From MFD04716-140 sp963703125 (GTDB lineage Bacteria > Bacteroidota > Bacteroidia > Flavobacteriales > Flavobacteriaceae): a DNA stretch of 64,000 nucleotides. Every line of letters begins with the position of its first letter. The first letter of the stretch is position 1. A program made the translations under genes and the position numbers. The notes beneath the pieces were generated by a model. The model saw only the letters and a program-made list of their open reading frames with translations. It was not told where the DNA came from and did not search any database. The stretch is from assembly GCA_963703125.1 (NCBI GenBank), contig OY969790.1:1922001-1986000 (forward strand), given 5' to 3'. This document shows, in pieces, positions 25,967-35,531 of the stretch.

Positions 25967-27013
25967 TTATTCAATTTCTTTTTCATTAAACAAATTCAGT
26001 TTTCGCAACCATTTTGTTTTCCTGTCCAAAACAAATATGTCTAAAAATAAGAATAATAGCCCTGCCCCCAAAAACCACTGAAATTGGTCCTTGTACTCTG
26101 CAAATTGTTTGGCCTCGAATTCTTTTTTATCCATCTGATTTAATTGTTCCTTAATATATTCTACGGCTGCCTCTGTATTTGATCCGTCAATATATTCCCC
26201 GTTTCCTTCTTTGGCAATATCCTCTAGAACCCCCTCATTTAATTTCGTTATCACCACCTCGCCTTGGGAATCTTTTTTCAGACTTTCCACCACCCCATTC
26301 CTTTTAATAGGAATAGGCGCACCTTTACTTTTGCCTACACCAATCGTAAATATGCGAATTCCGGCATCTACCGCAGTTTCTACAGCATCTGTTGCATTGC
26401 CTTCAGAATGGTCTTCACCATCGGATATTATAAATAAGACTCGGTTGGTCTGTTCCTCATCATCATAATAGGTAGCCGCTAAATCTATTGCTGCGTCAAT
26501 TGCGGTTCCTTGTGAGGTAAGCATATCGGTATTCATGCCCTGCAAGAACATTTTGGCGGCCCCATAGTCCGTGGTTATTGGCAATTGCGGATATGCTTGC
26601 CCTGCGTAGGCGATGATTCCTATGCGGTCACTTGCCAATTGATTGATAATTTCGGACACTAGACGTTTGGCTTTTTCAAGTCGGTTTGGGGCAATATCCT
26701 CGGCCAACATGCTTTTTGAAACATCTATTGCGAAAACAATATCAACACCTTCACGCTTTACCGTTTCAAGCTTTGTACCAATTTTAGGGTTGACAAGACC
26801 CAAAATCAATGATGAGAGAGCCAATAGAAACAGTAGTAGCTTTAGGCTTGACTTAAAATCGGATTTGTCAGGTGTCAATCGTTTCAATAATGAAAGATCG
26901 GCAAATTTTTTCTGTGTTCGTTTCTTCCATATTTGCAATAATAGAAATAGCACGATCAGGACCGGGATTACGGCCAACAAATAAAAATATGTTTTTTCTT
27001 CTAATTGGATCAT
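25967..27013 (-). CDS. batB: BatB-like von Willebrand factor A membrane protein
   Basis: A 348-residue protein with two N-terminal membrane segments (about 9-29 and 57-74), a VWA domain and a C-terminal helix (about 312-330, FLGAGLLFLFLDIFVL). The metal-ion-dependent adhesion site is Asp97, Ser99 and Ser101 in DVSKS, with the later Thr and Asp loop in ISDGEDHSEG. The stop lies one base beyond the batC start, and the batA stop lies one base before this start, so translation is likely coupled. The domain faces the periplasm or cytoplasm depending on topology; BatB family members are thought to form a complex with BatA. Confidence 0.92.
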   Translation of the reverse strand: MIQLEEKTYFYLLAVIPVLIVLFLLLQIWKKRTQKKFADLSLLKRLTPDKSDFKSSLKLLLFLLALSSLILGLVNPKIGTKLETVKREGVDIVFAIDVSKSMLAEDIAPNRLEKAKRLVSEIINQLASDRIGIIAYAGQAYPQLPITTDYGAAKMFLQGMNTDMLTSQGTAIDAAIDLAATYYDDEEQTNRVLFIISDGEDHSEGNATDAVETAVDAGIRIFTIGVGKSKGAPIPIKRNGVVESLKKDSQGEVVITKLNEGVLEDIAKEGNGEYIDGSNTEAAVEYIKEQLNQMDKKEFEAKQFAEYKDQFQWFLGAGLLFLFLDIFVLDRKTKWLRKLNLFNEKEIE

Positions 27014-27014
27014 G

Positions 27015-28013
27015 TTATATGAAACTTCTAAAAATTGTATTTCTCAAAATCCATTCCATCAGCAATAATATTCCCGCCAGAAATATCCATGGCCTAAACA
27101 TCTCCTCATACCTATAATACTTAAACTCCTCAATTTCAGTTTTTTCAAGCTTGTTTATTTCATCGTAAATGGCTTCCAACTTCTCATTGTCGGTAGCTCT
27201 AAAATATTTTCCTCCTGTTATTTGCGCAATATCCTTTAACAGAGCTTCATCAATTTCAACCGGTCGCATTCCATAACGAAACGAGCCATCTGCATTGTAG
27301 GAAACAGGTGTAAGCGCATTGCCATTGGTTCCGAGTCCAATGGTATACGTTTTTATTCCAAATTCAACGGCGAGGTCGGCCGCCGTTTGGGGTTCAATAA
27401 AGCCAGAATTATTGACACCATCAGTTAACAAAATAATAATTTTACTTTTTGCCTTGCTTTCCTTCAAACGGTTCACAGAAGTTGCCAATCCCATACCAAT
27501 AGCTGTCCCATCGTTAAGCTGGCCATAGGTAATTTCTCGAAGCGCATTTAGAACGATTGATTTGTCGCTTGTGATAGGGGTCTTGGTATATCCCTCCCCA
27601 GCATAAGCTACCAACCCAATTCGGTCATTGGGCCGCTCTTTGATGAAATCGGCTGCCACTTCTTTCAACGCGGCCAATCGGTTTGGTTTTAAATCACGCG
27701 CGAGCATACTTGACGAAACATCAATGGCCATCACAATATCAATTCCCTTTGTGGTCTTGGTCCTGGTTGAAATATCCTCGGTCTGAGGACGGGCCATGGC
27801 AACAACGATGGCAGCCAATGCAATCAATCGTAAAATGAACAAAAGGGGTCTTAATTTAGGAAGGAAACTGTTGTTTGTAAACCCTTTGATGCTTGATATT
27901 TTTAAGGATGGAGTTTGCTCTTTGCGCTTAAAAAAATACCATAGGATTGCCAATGGAAGCAGCAAGAGCAACCAAAAAAAATCCGGATTCGCAAATTCTA
28001 TATTCTCCAACAT
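27015..28013 (-). CDS. batA: BatA-like von Willebrand factor A membrane protein
   Basis: A 332-residue VWA protein. Membrane segments lie at about 12-28 and 56-75 and near the C-terminus (PWIFLAGILLLMEWIL). The MIDAS triad is Asp98, Ser100 and Ser102 in DVSSS, and the second site is LLTDGVNNSG. It is close in sequence to the downstream BatB (shared AEDIAPNRL/ARDLKPNRL motif), consistent with an old duplication. It directly follows the gene at 28014 with no spacing. It is part of the moxR-DUF58-VWA stress operon conserved in Bacteroidota. Confidence 0.93.
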   Translation of the reverse strand: MLENIEFANPDFFWLLLLLPLAILWYFFKRKEQTPSLKISSIKGFTNNSFLPKLRPLLFILRLIALAAIVVAMARPQTEDISTRTKTTKGIDIVMAIDVSSSMLARDLKPNRLAALKEVAADFIKERPNDRIGLVAYAGEGYTKTPITSDKSIVLNALREITYGQLNDGTAIGMGLATSVNRLKESKAKSKIIILLTDGVNNSGFIEPQTAADLAVEFGIKTYTIGLGTNGNALTPVSYNADGSFRYGMRPVEIDEALLKDIAQITGGKYFRATDNEKLEAIYDEINKLEKTEIEEFKYYRYEEMFRPWIFLAGILLLMEWILRNTIFRSFI

Positions 28014-29651
28014 TTAAGCCTCTGTTTTTACTTCGACCGTCGCCAAAATCCTGTTTACGATTTCTTGGGCGTATTTATCATCCGAAAGCCAAGTAATCAT
28101 GACTTGTTGCTGAAATCCCTTGCCACCAAAAAGAAGGATGCTATATTCACCTTTACCACTTTCTTTCGAATCTGGAAGTGGAAATTTACCACTACCGTAA
28201 ACTTTCATGCCTTTCACCCCAGAAACGGTAGTAAATTCTTCTTGTTTTGTAGTTATATTTTTTACCCCTCGCTTTTCTAGATTTTTGATGATGGCCTCAA
28301 TGGATTTTTCAAAATCGGGATCATCAGGTTGGTTGAAGGAAGTTGAAATGGTTGATATGGCAATGGAATTGTTGGGACTTTGATAGGCAAAAGATTGAAG
28401 TTCCTTCACTGAGGCCTGTTGATTGGGAGGCAATTTTACTTCTTGACGAACTAAAACATCCGGGGTTTCCAAATTAATGGGTGGGTATCCATAAGAACTG
28501 CTTATCCACTCACCTTCCAAAAGTCTTTTGGTAGGTTGTCTGGTCACCGTGTCCCAAATGTAGCTAGGACCATAATATGCGGCCAAGGAGGCAACTGAAA
28601 TCAATAACACGCCAATGGCCATACCTGCAGCGAACATCCATTTTTTTCGTTGCTCTTTTCTGGCTTGCTCTTCACGATATTCTTCCTGTTCCAAAAGCTC
28701 ATCTTCTGTTGGTTCAGGCAAGGCATCGTGGGTCTTTATGACTATTTGTTCAATTGACCATCGATCTTCTTCCGCAACCGTGGTTGGCGGTTTCGACTTG
28801 GCGAATTTCACTAGATCGGCAGTTTGCAGAATGCGTTTGAATTGGCCAATGGTATCGTCATCAAGCTTTAATTCACCTGCATCTTTCCTCATTTCCAATT
28901 TGGAGATAAGTTCATCCGTGGTGCTTTCAAGTGCCGCCACATGCACGTCTTCCTCAAGATAGGAACGAACAATATTCGTTAGTTCTGTATAGTACTGCTT
29001 ATATTCATCCTGTATGAGATATTTTGAATTTTCTAATTTTCTTAGTTCTAACAAGGCTCTGTCATAAGGAGGTAAGAGCGCTACTTTTTCGTCTTCGGTC
29101 AATGGTTTTTTCCTCCACACGAACCAATAAAGCAGTCCGCCTAAAATCAAAAGTCCGGCAAGAATACCAAATACTAGCTTCCAGATTTCAGAATTGCTTT
29201 TTTCAACCACCATCAAATCCTTGATGTCGTACATCTTTTGGTTTAGTGTATCCACTGGTACCGTTTCAACATTCACGATCAAAGAATCTGTGAAATAGCC
29301 CTTGCCGTTTATTTCGATACGTTGGGATGGAAGTTTGTATGAACCGGAGTCAAACTGGGTCAACGCGTAGATTTTTTCCAGCGTCATTCGGTCTTTATTC
29401 CTGGTAGTGTCTGTTTTAAGGGCTTCAACAGTTTCAAGTGGCGAAAAGGTTTGTCCATCTGGAAAAATGACCTGATCTGTAGAATCGGCCTCAACAGTCA
29501 CCGTGAATTTAATTTGATCTCCTATTTTGATAAAAGTGGTATCGACCTTTGAATCGACTTTTGGTGTTGATTGAGAAAACCCGCGAAAAAAGGAAAAGAA
29601 AAATAGGCATAGGACTGCGCTTCGTAAGATGTACGACCTAAAATTCTTCAT
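28014..29651 (-). CDS. Membrane protein of the Bat operon (BatD/DUF4381-like) with extra C-terminal domain
   Basis: Start placed at ATG 29651 (545 residues), which begins a good signal peptide (SYILRSAVLCLFFFSFFRGFSQ region); a TTG at 29681 and an ATG at 29672 are alternatives. Residues about 30-150 form an exported Ig-like domain. A transmembrane helix lies near 160-178 and a DUF4381-like cytoplasmic helical region (YDRALLELRKLE) follows. A second transmembrane helix sits near 340-360, with a C-terminal domain of about 180 residues outside (QFGSYQSPNNSIAISTIST-like strands). The C-terminal domain is not standard for BatD, and its role is unknown. Confidence 0.75.
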   Translation of the reverse strand: MKNFRSYILRSAVLCLFFFSFFRGFSQSTPKVDSKVDTTFIKIGDQIKFTVTVEADSTDQVIFPDGQTFSPLETVEALKTDTTRNKDRMTLEKIYALTQFDSGSYKLPSQRIEINGKGYFTDSLIVNVETVPVDTLNQKMYDIKDLMVVEKSNSEIWKLVFGILAGLLILGGLLYWFVWRKKPLTEDEKVALLPPYDRALLELRKLENSKYLIQDEYKQYYTELTNIVRSYLEEDVHVAALESTTDELISKLEMRKDAGELKLDDDTIGQFKRILQTADLVKFAKSKPPTTVAEEDRWSIEQIVIKTHDALPEPTEDELLEQEEYREEQARKEQRKKWMFAAGMAIGVLLISVASLAAYYGPSYIWDTVTRQPTKRLLEGEWISSSYGYPPINLETPDVLVRQEVKLPPNQQASVKELQSFAYQSPNNSIAISTISTSFNQPDDPDFEKSIEAIIKNLEKRGVKNITTKQEEFTTVSGVKGMKVYGSGKFPLPDSKESGKGEYSILLFGGKGFQQQVMITWLSDDKYAQEIVNRILATVEVKTEA

Positions 29652-29677
29652 TATTAATTCTTCATTCTTCATTAAAA

Positions 29678-30544
29678 TCAACCTCTTCGCTTAAAATAAC
29701 CCAATAACTTCTTCACATAGCTCTCATCAACACGACAACTCAAGGTTCCACAGCCCGATTTGGTAAATACTTCCCTAAAATAATTGACCCGATCCAAATT
29801 ATATTGTCCATACGCCATTCTCACACTTCTGGATTGTGTATTTACAAGTCTGATGTCGCCACTCTCGGCATCCTGCATTTGAACCATTCCCAAGTTCGGG
29901 ATTGTTTCCTCTTTTTCATCATAAACCCGTATACCTGTTACATCATGTTTGTTTCCCGCAATTTTCAAGGTTTTTTCATAATCCTCGGCAATAAAATCGG
30001 ACAGGACAAAAACAATTGCCTTTTTCTTCATTACACTGCTCAAAAACTTTAAAGCTTCACCAATATCTGTCCTATTACTTTTGGGCTTAAATTCCAATAA
30101 CTCCCTGATGATCCGCAACACATGGCTTTTACCCTTTTTAGGAGGTATAAAGAGTTCTACTTCATCAGAAAATAAAATAAGGCCTGCCTTGTCATTATTT
30201 TGAAGTGCCGAAAAGGCCAAGGTGGCCGATATTTCGGTAATTATTTCTTTCTTGAATTGATTGGTAGTGCCGAATAATTCGGAGCCACTAATGTCAACCA
30301 TCAACATCATGGTCAACTCACGCTCTTCCTCAAATACCTTGACAAAAGGTTCGTTATACCGGGCGGTTACGTTCCAATCAATACTTCGTACATCATCTCC
30401 AAATTGATATTGCCTCACTTCGCTGAAAGTCATACCGCGCCCTTTAAAAGTAGAGTGGTATTCTCCACCAAAAATATGATCGGAAAGACGGCGTGTCTTG
30501 ATCTCGATCTTTCTTACTTTTTTAAGTAACTCTTTGGTATCCAT
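29678..30544 (-). CDS. DUF58 domain protein of the MoxR/Bat operon
   Basis: A 288-residue soluble DUF58 protein related to von Willebrand A domains. The family signature GRGMTFSEVRQYQFGDDVRSIDWNVTAR starts at about residue 35. A MIDAS-like DISGS follows at about 94-98, then AGLILFSDEVELFIPP and VLSDFI. No membrane helix is seen. Such proteins are encoded next to MoxR AAA ATPases and are thought to be remodelled or regulated by them. The gene lies between moxR (90 bases upstream) and the BatD-like gene. Confidence 0.93.
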   Translation of the reverse strand: MDTKELLKKVRKIEIKTRRLSDHIFGGEYHSTFKGRGMTFSEVRQYQFGDDVRSIDWNVTARYNEPFVKVFEEERELTMMLMVDISGSELFGTTNQFKKEIITEISATLAFSALQNNDKAGLILFSDEVELFIPPKKGKSHVLRIIRELLEFKPKSNRTDIGEALKFLSSVMKKKAIVFVLSDFIAEDYEKTLKIAGNKHDVTGIRVYDEKEETIPNLGMVQMQDAESGDIRLVNTQSRSVRMAYGQYNLDRVNYFREVFTKSGCGTLSCRVDESYVKKLLGYFKRRG

Positions 30545-30634
30545 CTTTTTAGTAAACTGTGTTCAGTGTTTCGTAATCAGTTCCACTTGGTTGCATTTCA
30601 ATGCCCGCTTTTCACTGTTTACCGCCTACTGTTT

Positions 30635-31636
30635 TTAAGGTACTTCTACCTCGTTTACAATTTTATTGATGATTTCTTCAGAAGTAATATTTTCGGCCTC
30701 GGCCTCATACGTAATTCCAATTCTATGACGAAGCACGTCGTGCACAACGGCGCGAACATCTTCTGGAACCACATAGCCCCTACGCTTTATGAATGCATAG
30801 CATTTTGAGGCAATACCCAGATTGATACTTCCCCTTGGGGATGCCCCAAAACCAATAAGCGGCTTTAAACTTTCCAAGTTGTATTTTTCAGGATATCGAG
30901 TCGCAAAAACGAGGTCCAAAATATACTTCTCGATTTTTTCATCCATATAAACTTCTCGAACCGATTTTTGGGCACTTAGTATTTGTTTTACGTTAACAAC
31001 AGGTTTGATGGTTTCATAGGAATCCAAAAGATTTTGGCGCATGATCATCTGCTCCTCGTTCATTTTTGGATAATCGATTACGGTTTTGAGCATAAACCGA
31101 TCCACCTGTGCTTCTGGCAGCGGATAAGTTCCTTCCTGTTCTACTGGGTTTTGGGTGGCCATTACCAAAAATGGCTTGTCCAATATAAATGTTTGATCCC
31201 CAATAGTTACCTGTTTCTCTTGCATAGCCTCCAGCAAAGCTGATTGTACTTTTGCCGGCGCCCTATTGATTTCATCTGCCAATACAAAGTTTGCGAAAAT
31301 AGGCCCCTTTTTAATTGAGAAGTCATTGAGCTTCATATTATAGATCATGGTACCTACAACATCTGCCGGTAAAAGGTCGGGGGTAAACTGAATTCTGCTA
31401 AAACTTCCATTTATTGCTTTGGATAAAGTATTAATGGCCAAAGTTTTGGCGAGACCTGGAACACCCTCCAACAGAATATGGCCCTGACCCAAAAGACCGA
31501 TCAGCAATCGCTCCACCATGTGCTTCTGACCAACGATCACTTTGTTCATTTCCAACATTAAAAGGTCTATGAAAGCACTTTCCTGTGCAATTTTCTCATT
31601 CACCGCACTGATGTCAACTGTGTTATTTTCTTGCAT
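30635..31636 (-). CDS. MoxR family AAA+ ATPase
   Basis: A 333-residue AAA+ ATPase acting as a chaperone-like remodeller. Walker A is GVPGLAKT (58-65) and Walker B FVLADE (117-122, Asp121 and Glu122). ATQNPVEQEGTYPLPEAQVDRF is the sensor/arginine-finger region. It heads the Bat operon of nine same-strand reading frames running to 22560. MoxR proteins work with DUF58/VWA partners in stress tolerance and metal or protein assembly. A 160-base divergent region separates it from the aldo/keto reductase gene. Confidence 0.95.
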   Translation of the reverse strand: MQENNTVDISAVNEKIAQESAFIDLLMLEMNKVIVGQKHMVERLLIGLLGQGHILLEGVPGLAKTLAINTLSKAINGSFSRIQFTPDLLPADVVGTMIYNMKLNDFSIKKGPIFANFVLADEINRAPAKVQSALLEAMQEKQVTIGDQTFILDKPFLVMATQNPVEQEGTYPLPEAQVDRFMLKTVIDYPKMNEEQMIMRQNLLDSYETIKPVVNVKQILSAQKSVREVYMDEKIEKYILDLVFATRYPEKYNLESLKPLIGFGASPRGSINLGIASKCYAFIKRRGYVVPEDVRAVVHDVLRHRIGITYEAEAENITSEEIINKIVNEVEVP

Positions 31637-31729
31637 TATTCATTTAAATTTTATGCTGTGGGTTGGTTAAAACTCAAACAGGGGTGCAAATTGAAAATTT
31701 AATCATTGTAGTGCTGTTAACAATTGGTT

Positions 31730-31756
31730 AAAAATAGGAGAAACACCCCTATTTTT
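31730..31756. promoter_or_regulatory. Perfect 9-base inverted repeat in moxR/AKR divergent region
   Basis: AAAAATAGG and CCTATTTTT flank a 9-base loop in the 160-base region between the divergent moxR and aldo/keto reductase genes, 41 bases before the latter. It may be an operator. Because it ends in T5 and lies between divergent starts, a terminator role is less likely. Confidence 0.4.
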
Positions 31757-31796
31757 ATGAAGTTTTTAAGGGATTTCTTTTTAATTTCACGCTCCT

Positions 31797-32672
31797 ATGG
31801 GAAACTTCACTTCTTTTTCGAAAATTATTGCCGGAACTATGACTTGGGGAAGTTGGGGTAAACAGCTAACCGAAACCGAAATGTCGGCTTTAATGCACCA
31901 CTGTTTGGATCATGGCATTACCACTTTTGACCATGCCGACATTTATGGGGGATATACGAACGAAGCCGATTTTGGAAACGCCTATGCAGCTAGTGGAATT
32001 GACAGGGAGAAAGTTCAATTCATAACCAAATGTGGTATTCAATATGTCTGTCCTGCTAGGATCAATAAAATTAAGCATTACGATTATTCCAGCGAATATA
32101 TTGTTTGGTCCGCCGAGCAGTCGCTCAAAAACCTAAAAACGGATTATATTGATCTTTTTCTTCTACATAGGCCGAGCCCTTTGATGGATCCCGATGAAAT
32201 AGCGGAAGCAATTTCCCAATTAAAGAAACAGGGAAAAATTATCGAGTTCGGGGTATCAAATTTCACTCCTTTGCAGATTGCAATGATTGAAACGGCAATA
32301 CAGATCAAGGCAAATCAAGTAGAATTTTCATTAACGTCCGATGCTGTCATGTACAATGGTACTCTCGACGATATAGTAGCTTCCAAAAGACTTGGAATGT
32401 CATGGAGCCCTTTGGGAGCTTATTTTAGGGAGGAAAATGAAAGGATCCTTCGAATAAGGACAATTATGGAATCCTTGACCGATAAATATTCGGCTACTTC
32501 GGATCAATTGTTATTGGCCTGGACATTAAAACACCCCTCAAAAATTCATCCTGTAGTAGGGACTACGAACAAGTCCAGATTGGTGGATTCAATGCGGGCG
32601 ACAAAAATTGAATTGGAATTGGAGGATTGGTTTATGCTTTTAGGGGCTAGCCAAGGTCATAAAGTGCCATAA
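31797..32672 (+). CDS. Aldo/keto reductase (YdhF-like)
   Basis: A 291-residue NADPH-dependent oxidoreductase with a TIM-barrel fold. The catalytic tetrad can be placed: Asp45 and Tyr50 in FDHADIYGG, Lys78 in ITKCG, and His124 in DLFLLHRPSP. Later VEFSLTSDAVMYN and GTTNKSRL are family-like cofactor loop regions. The E. coli YdhF branch of the superfamily is the closest recognised type. The natural substrate is not known. It is followed after 26 bases by a short-chain dehydrogenase on the same strand. Confidence 0.92.
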   Translation: MGNFTSFSKIIAGTMTWGSWGKQLTETEMSALMHHCLDHGITTFDHADIYGGYTNEADFGNAYAASGIDREKVQFITKCGIQYVCPARINKIKHYDYSSEYIVWSAEQSLKNLKTDYIDLFLLHRPSPLMDPDEIAEAISQLKKQGKIIEFGVSNFTPLQIAMIETAIQIKANQVEFSLTSDAVMYNGTLDDIVASKRLGMSWSPLGAYFREENERILRIRTIMESLTDKYSATSDQLLLAWTLKHPSKIHPVVGTTNKSRLVDSMRATKIELELEDWFMLLGASQGHKVP

Positions 32673-32698
32673 TTTGTAATTTGGATATTGAGAATAGA

Positions 32699-33454
32699 AT
32701 GAAAAAGATAGCTTTAATTACCGGCGCAACAAGTGGAATAGGGAGGTCAACAGCACATATTTTTGCTGAAAACGGAATAAATTTAATTTTATGTGGTCGC
32801 CGAAAAGAACGGTTGGAAGATCTACAAAATGACCTGGCCAAGAAAGTTGAGGTTTGCACCCTAAATTTTGATGTGAGGGATCGTGAGGCGGTATTTACTT
32901 CAATTAATTCCATTCCACATAAATTTCGAAATATTGATATTCTAATCAACAATGCAGGCAACGCACATGGGTTGGACCCCGTTCAGGAGGGGAATCTTGA
33001 CGATTGGGATGCTATGTTAGATATAAATGTAAAAGGATTGCTTTATGTGTCAAAAGCAATAATACCCGGTATGGTTGAGCGAATGTCGGGTCATATCATA
33101 AATATTGGTTCCATTGCGGGTAAAGAAGTATATCCTAAAGGAAATGTCTATTGTGCAAGCAAATACGCAGTGGACGCCCTAAATCAGGGAATGCGAATAG
33201 ATTTGAATGCGTACGGAATTCGTGTCGGGGCCATAAACCCAGGTGCCGTGGAAACGGAATTCAGCAATGTTCGCTTTAAGGGAGACAACCAACGTGCAGA
33301 TAACGTATACAAGGGTTTTGAACCGTTAAAAGCAGCCGATATTTCGGATATTATCTATTTTGTCGTAACCAGGCCCTATCATGTAAATATTGCCGATTTA
33401 TTGGTATTGCCAACGGCACAAGCCTCGGCCACTGTGGTCAAGAAAGAATTATGA
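32699..33454 (+). CDS. Short-chain dehydrogenase/reductase (YdfG-like)
   Basis: A 251-residue classical SDR. The cofactor loop is TGATSGIG (8-15), NNAG is at 84-87, and the catalytic set Asn110, Ser138, Tyr151 and Lys155 is complete. Sequence such as PGAVETEFSNVRFKGD resembles the E. coli YdfG 3-hydroxy-acid dehydrogenase branch. ATG 32699 is used; an in-frame TTG 18 bases earlier lies next to the upstream gene and is less likely. The stop codon overlaps the ATG of the following AlbA_2 gene. Confidence 0.92.
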   Translation: MKKIALITGATSGIGRSTAHIFAENGINLILCGRRKERLEDLQNDLAKKVEVCTLNFDVRDREAVFTSINSIPHKFRNIDILINNAGNAHGLDPVQEGNLDDWDAMLDINVKGLLYVSKAIIPGMVERMSGHIINIGSIAGKEVYPKGNVYCASKYAVDALNQGMRIDLNAYGIRVGAINPGAVETEFSNVRFKGDNQRADNVYKGFEPLKAADISDIIYFVVTRPYHVNIADLLVLPTAQASATVVKKEL

Positions 33455-34587
33455 TCAATAAACGTCTTCTCGTAAAAAATCTTCTCGCCCATAATGATGA
33501 GAACAGTTTTTATGACAAGAAGCGTTTCATTGATATTGGTCAAAAAGAAGGGAAGGCGAAATTTTTGAAGCACGTTTGTGCGCTTGCGAATAGCAATCCA
33601 AACAATAATTCCTTCATCGTAATTGGGGTTGAGGACGAGGATAATAAGATTGTTGGGGTAGACTTCTTTGACGATAGCAAAATTCAGAATCTAGTGAACG
33701 CCTATCTTGACAATCCTCCATTAATTTCATACGAAAATATACCTTTTCCGCATCTTCCAGAGGGGAAAGTGGTGGGTTTGGTGACGATAAAATCAAATGG
33801 TAAAGTATGTACTTTAAGACGAAATATTTGGAAATACTATGGGGGTTCGGTGTTTTTTAGAGAGGGGAGCATAAGTATGCCGAAAGCCTATAATATTGAA
33901 TTAAAGGATATTAACTCGGAAGTTGTGGCCACCATTGAGCAACACGCAAAGAATAATATTGAACTTACCTTGGGCGGGGTTATCGATTTCATAAATAACA
34001 GACATCGCGATTTGGAAAGTAGCTACAAAGTGTTCAAGGAACAATTCGTGGTTTGTTGGGCCGGAACGCGGAAAAAGGTAAATGGAGAAACCTATTTTTC
34101 GAGAGTGGATATTGAATTGATCAATGAACAAGTGAAACTATTTTACTCTACGTTAGATGAGATCACCATAAGTTATGACGAAAATTCTTTTACCACCAAA
34201 GAATATGTACAGCTGGGATTGGGGAAGAAGCAAGAATATTATCCCTTGGAAAAAGTGGTCTTAAGGTTCGAGGAAAATGGAACTTATCAAATACATAGCG
34301 ACCTTATTTTTGACCCACCCCAGTTCGATAAGAAAACCTTGCACCACATCTTCAATACCAACAATGCCCTACTAAAAAAATTAGAGAAGAAAATAAATCT
34401 TAAACCATCTGAAGTCAATGATTTGAAACACCTGCCCGATACTTATTTGATAAGTTATTTGAACGGGTTCGAAGAAGCCAAAGATCAGATGGAAGCGGCA
34501 AGGCCGCTTATTAAAGAATACAACGAGAAAGTGTATAGCTCCTTAAAAGAATCATTACGGATTTTAAGAAAAGTTAGGTATAGCTAG
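33451..34587 (+). CDS. AlbA_2 (Schlafen-like) domain protein
   Basis: A 378-residue protein. Residues about 25-140 form an AlbA_2 putative nucleic-acid binding domain: FIDIGQKEGKAKFLKHVCALAN, SFIVIGVEDEDNKIVGVD and VFFREGS. This N-terminal domain is found in many stress and regulatory proteins of unknown mechanism. The C-terminal 230 residues do not match a domain I recognise and contain no transmembrane segment. It overlaps the SDR stop by four bases (ATGA), implying coupled translation. Its stop shares CTAG with the convergent sugar kinase gene. Confidence 0.8.
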   Translation: MINKRLLVKNLLAHNDENSFYDKKRFIDIGQKEGKAKFLKHVCALANSNPNNNSFIVIGVEDEDNKIVGVDFFDDSKIQNLVNAYLDNPPLISYENIPFPHLPEGKVVGLVTIKSNGKVCTLRRNIWKYYGGSVFFREGSISMPKAYNIELKDINSEVVATIEQHAKNNIELTLGGVIDFINNRHRDLESSYKVFKEQFVVCWAGTRKKVNGETYFSRVDIELINEQVKLFYSTLDEITISYDENSFTTKEYVQLGLGKKQEYYPLEKVVLRFEENGTYQIHSDLIFDPPQFDKKTLHHIFNTNNALLKKLEKKINLKPSEVNDLKHLPDTYLISYLNGFEEAKDQMEAARPLIKEYNEKVYSSLKESLRILRKVRYS

Positions 34588-35531
34588 TTTTTAAAAACTT
34601 GAGCATGGGTCGGTAATGAAGGAATTGCGCCATACCCCATGGTGGTAAATGCTCCTGCGACATTTGCTTTTTCAACCATTTTCACCAAAACATCGGTTTT
34701 CTTTAAAATTTCAAATGGATTTTCCAATGTAGAAATTTGTTGTAACAAACATCCAATAAATGCATCACCTGCACCTGTGGTATCGAGCGGTTTCACGACT
34801 ATGCTTGGAATGACCTGCTTGGTTTTTGGGGTACTAAGCAATGTGCCTTCTCCGCCCAGTGTGATTGTAATAATTGGTGTTCCCAGATCATGGAGAAAAT
34901 CACAACATTCATGTAAATCTTTTTTTCCCGAGAGTAGCTGGGCCTCTTCCGAGCTGAATTTGCATAAATGTGATTTTTTAATAAAGGGTTTGCACTTTTT
35001 AATGAAGGTTGTCTCCCTGCCTCTCCATAGGTCGCTTCTAAAATTGGGATCAAAGCTGATGAAGGACTTTAGTTTGCGAGCGTCGCTAAAGTAATTTTCG
35101 TAAGCTTTTTCCAGATTACCACCAAGAAATGAAGTAGCAGCACCCAAATGGACCATATTCCCTTTGAAGCCATTTTTTACTTTGGTCTCATGCTTTAATT
35201 TTTTATCGGCACCTCTACTGAAAACAAAATCGCGCTCACCATCCTCTGCCAATGAGACGAAAGCCAAGGTCGTAAACGTTCCTGACCTTTGACAAAATGA
35301 AATGTCCACTCCATTTGCTTTCAGCACTTCTAATAAATAATTTCCGAAAGGATCTTTGCCTACCGCACCTATAAAGGAACTTTTTCCTCCCAATTTGGCA
35401 ATTGCACATGCCACATTGGCTGGGGCGCCCCCAGCTTTTTTGGTAAACTCATACGATTTTGATAGGTCTTTTCCCTGTTTTTCCGCAACGAAGTCTATTA
35501 ATAGTTCCCCGATACAATACACTGTTTTCAT
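34584..35531 (-). CDS. PfkB-family carbohydrate kinase (probable fructokinase)
   Basis: A 315-residue ribokinase-family kinase. The first signature is GGAPANVACAIAKLGGKSSFIGAVGKD at about 34-60. The second is DTTGAGDAF (250-258, catalytic base Asp256). The sequence reads most like bacterial fructokinases such as ScrK, with KNGFKGNMVHLGA in the middle. It has no sugar-transport neighbour here, so the substrate is uncertain. Its stop overlaps the AlbA_2 stop convergently by four bases. Confidence 0.9.
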   Translation of the reverse strand: MKTVYCIGELLIDFVAEKQGKDLSKSYEFTKKAGGAPANVACAIAKLGGKSSFIGAVGKDPFGNYLLEVLKANGVDISFCQRSGTFTTLAFVSLAEDGERDFVFSRGADKKLKHETKVKNGFKGNMVHLGAATSFLGGNLEKAYENYFSDARKLKSFISFDPNFRSDLWRGRETTFIKKCKPFIKKSHLCKFSSEEAQLLSGKKDLHECCDFLHDLGTPIITITLGGEGTLLSTPKTKQVIPSIVVKPLDTTGAGDAFIGCLLQQISTLENPFEILKKTDVLVKMVEKANVAGAFTTMGYGAIPSLPTHAQVFKN

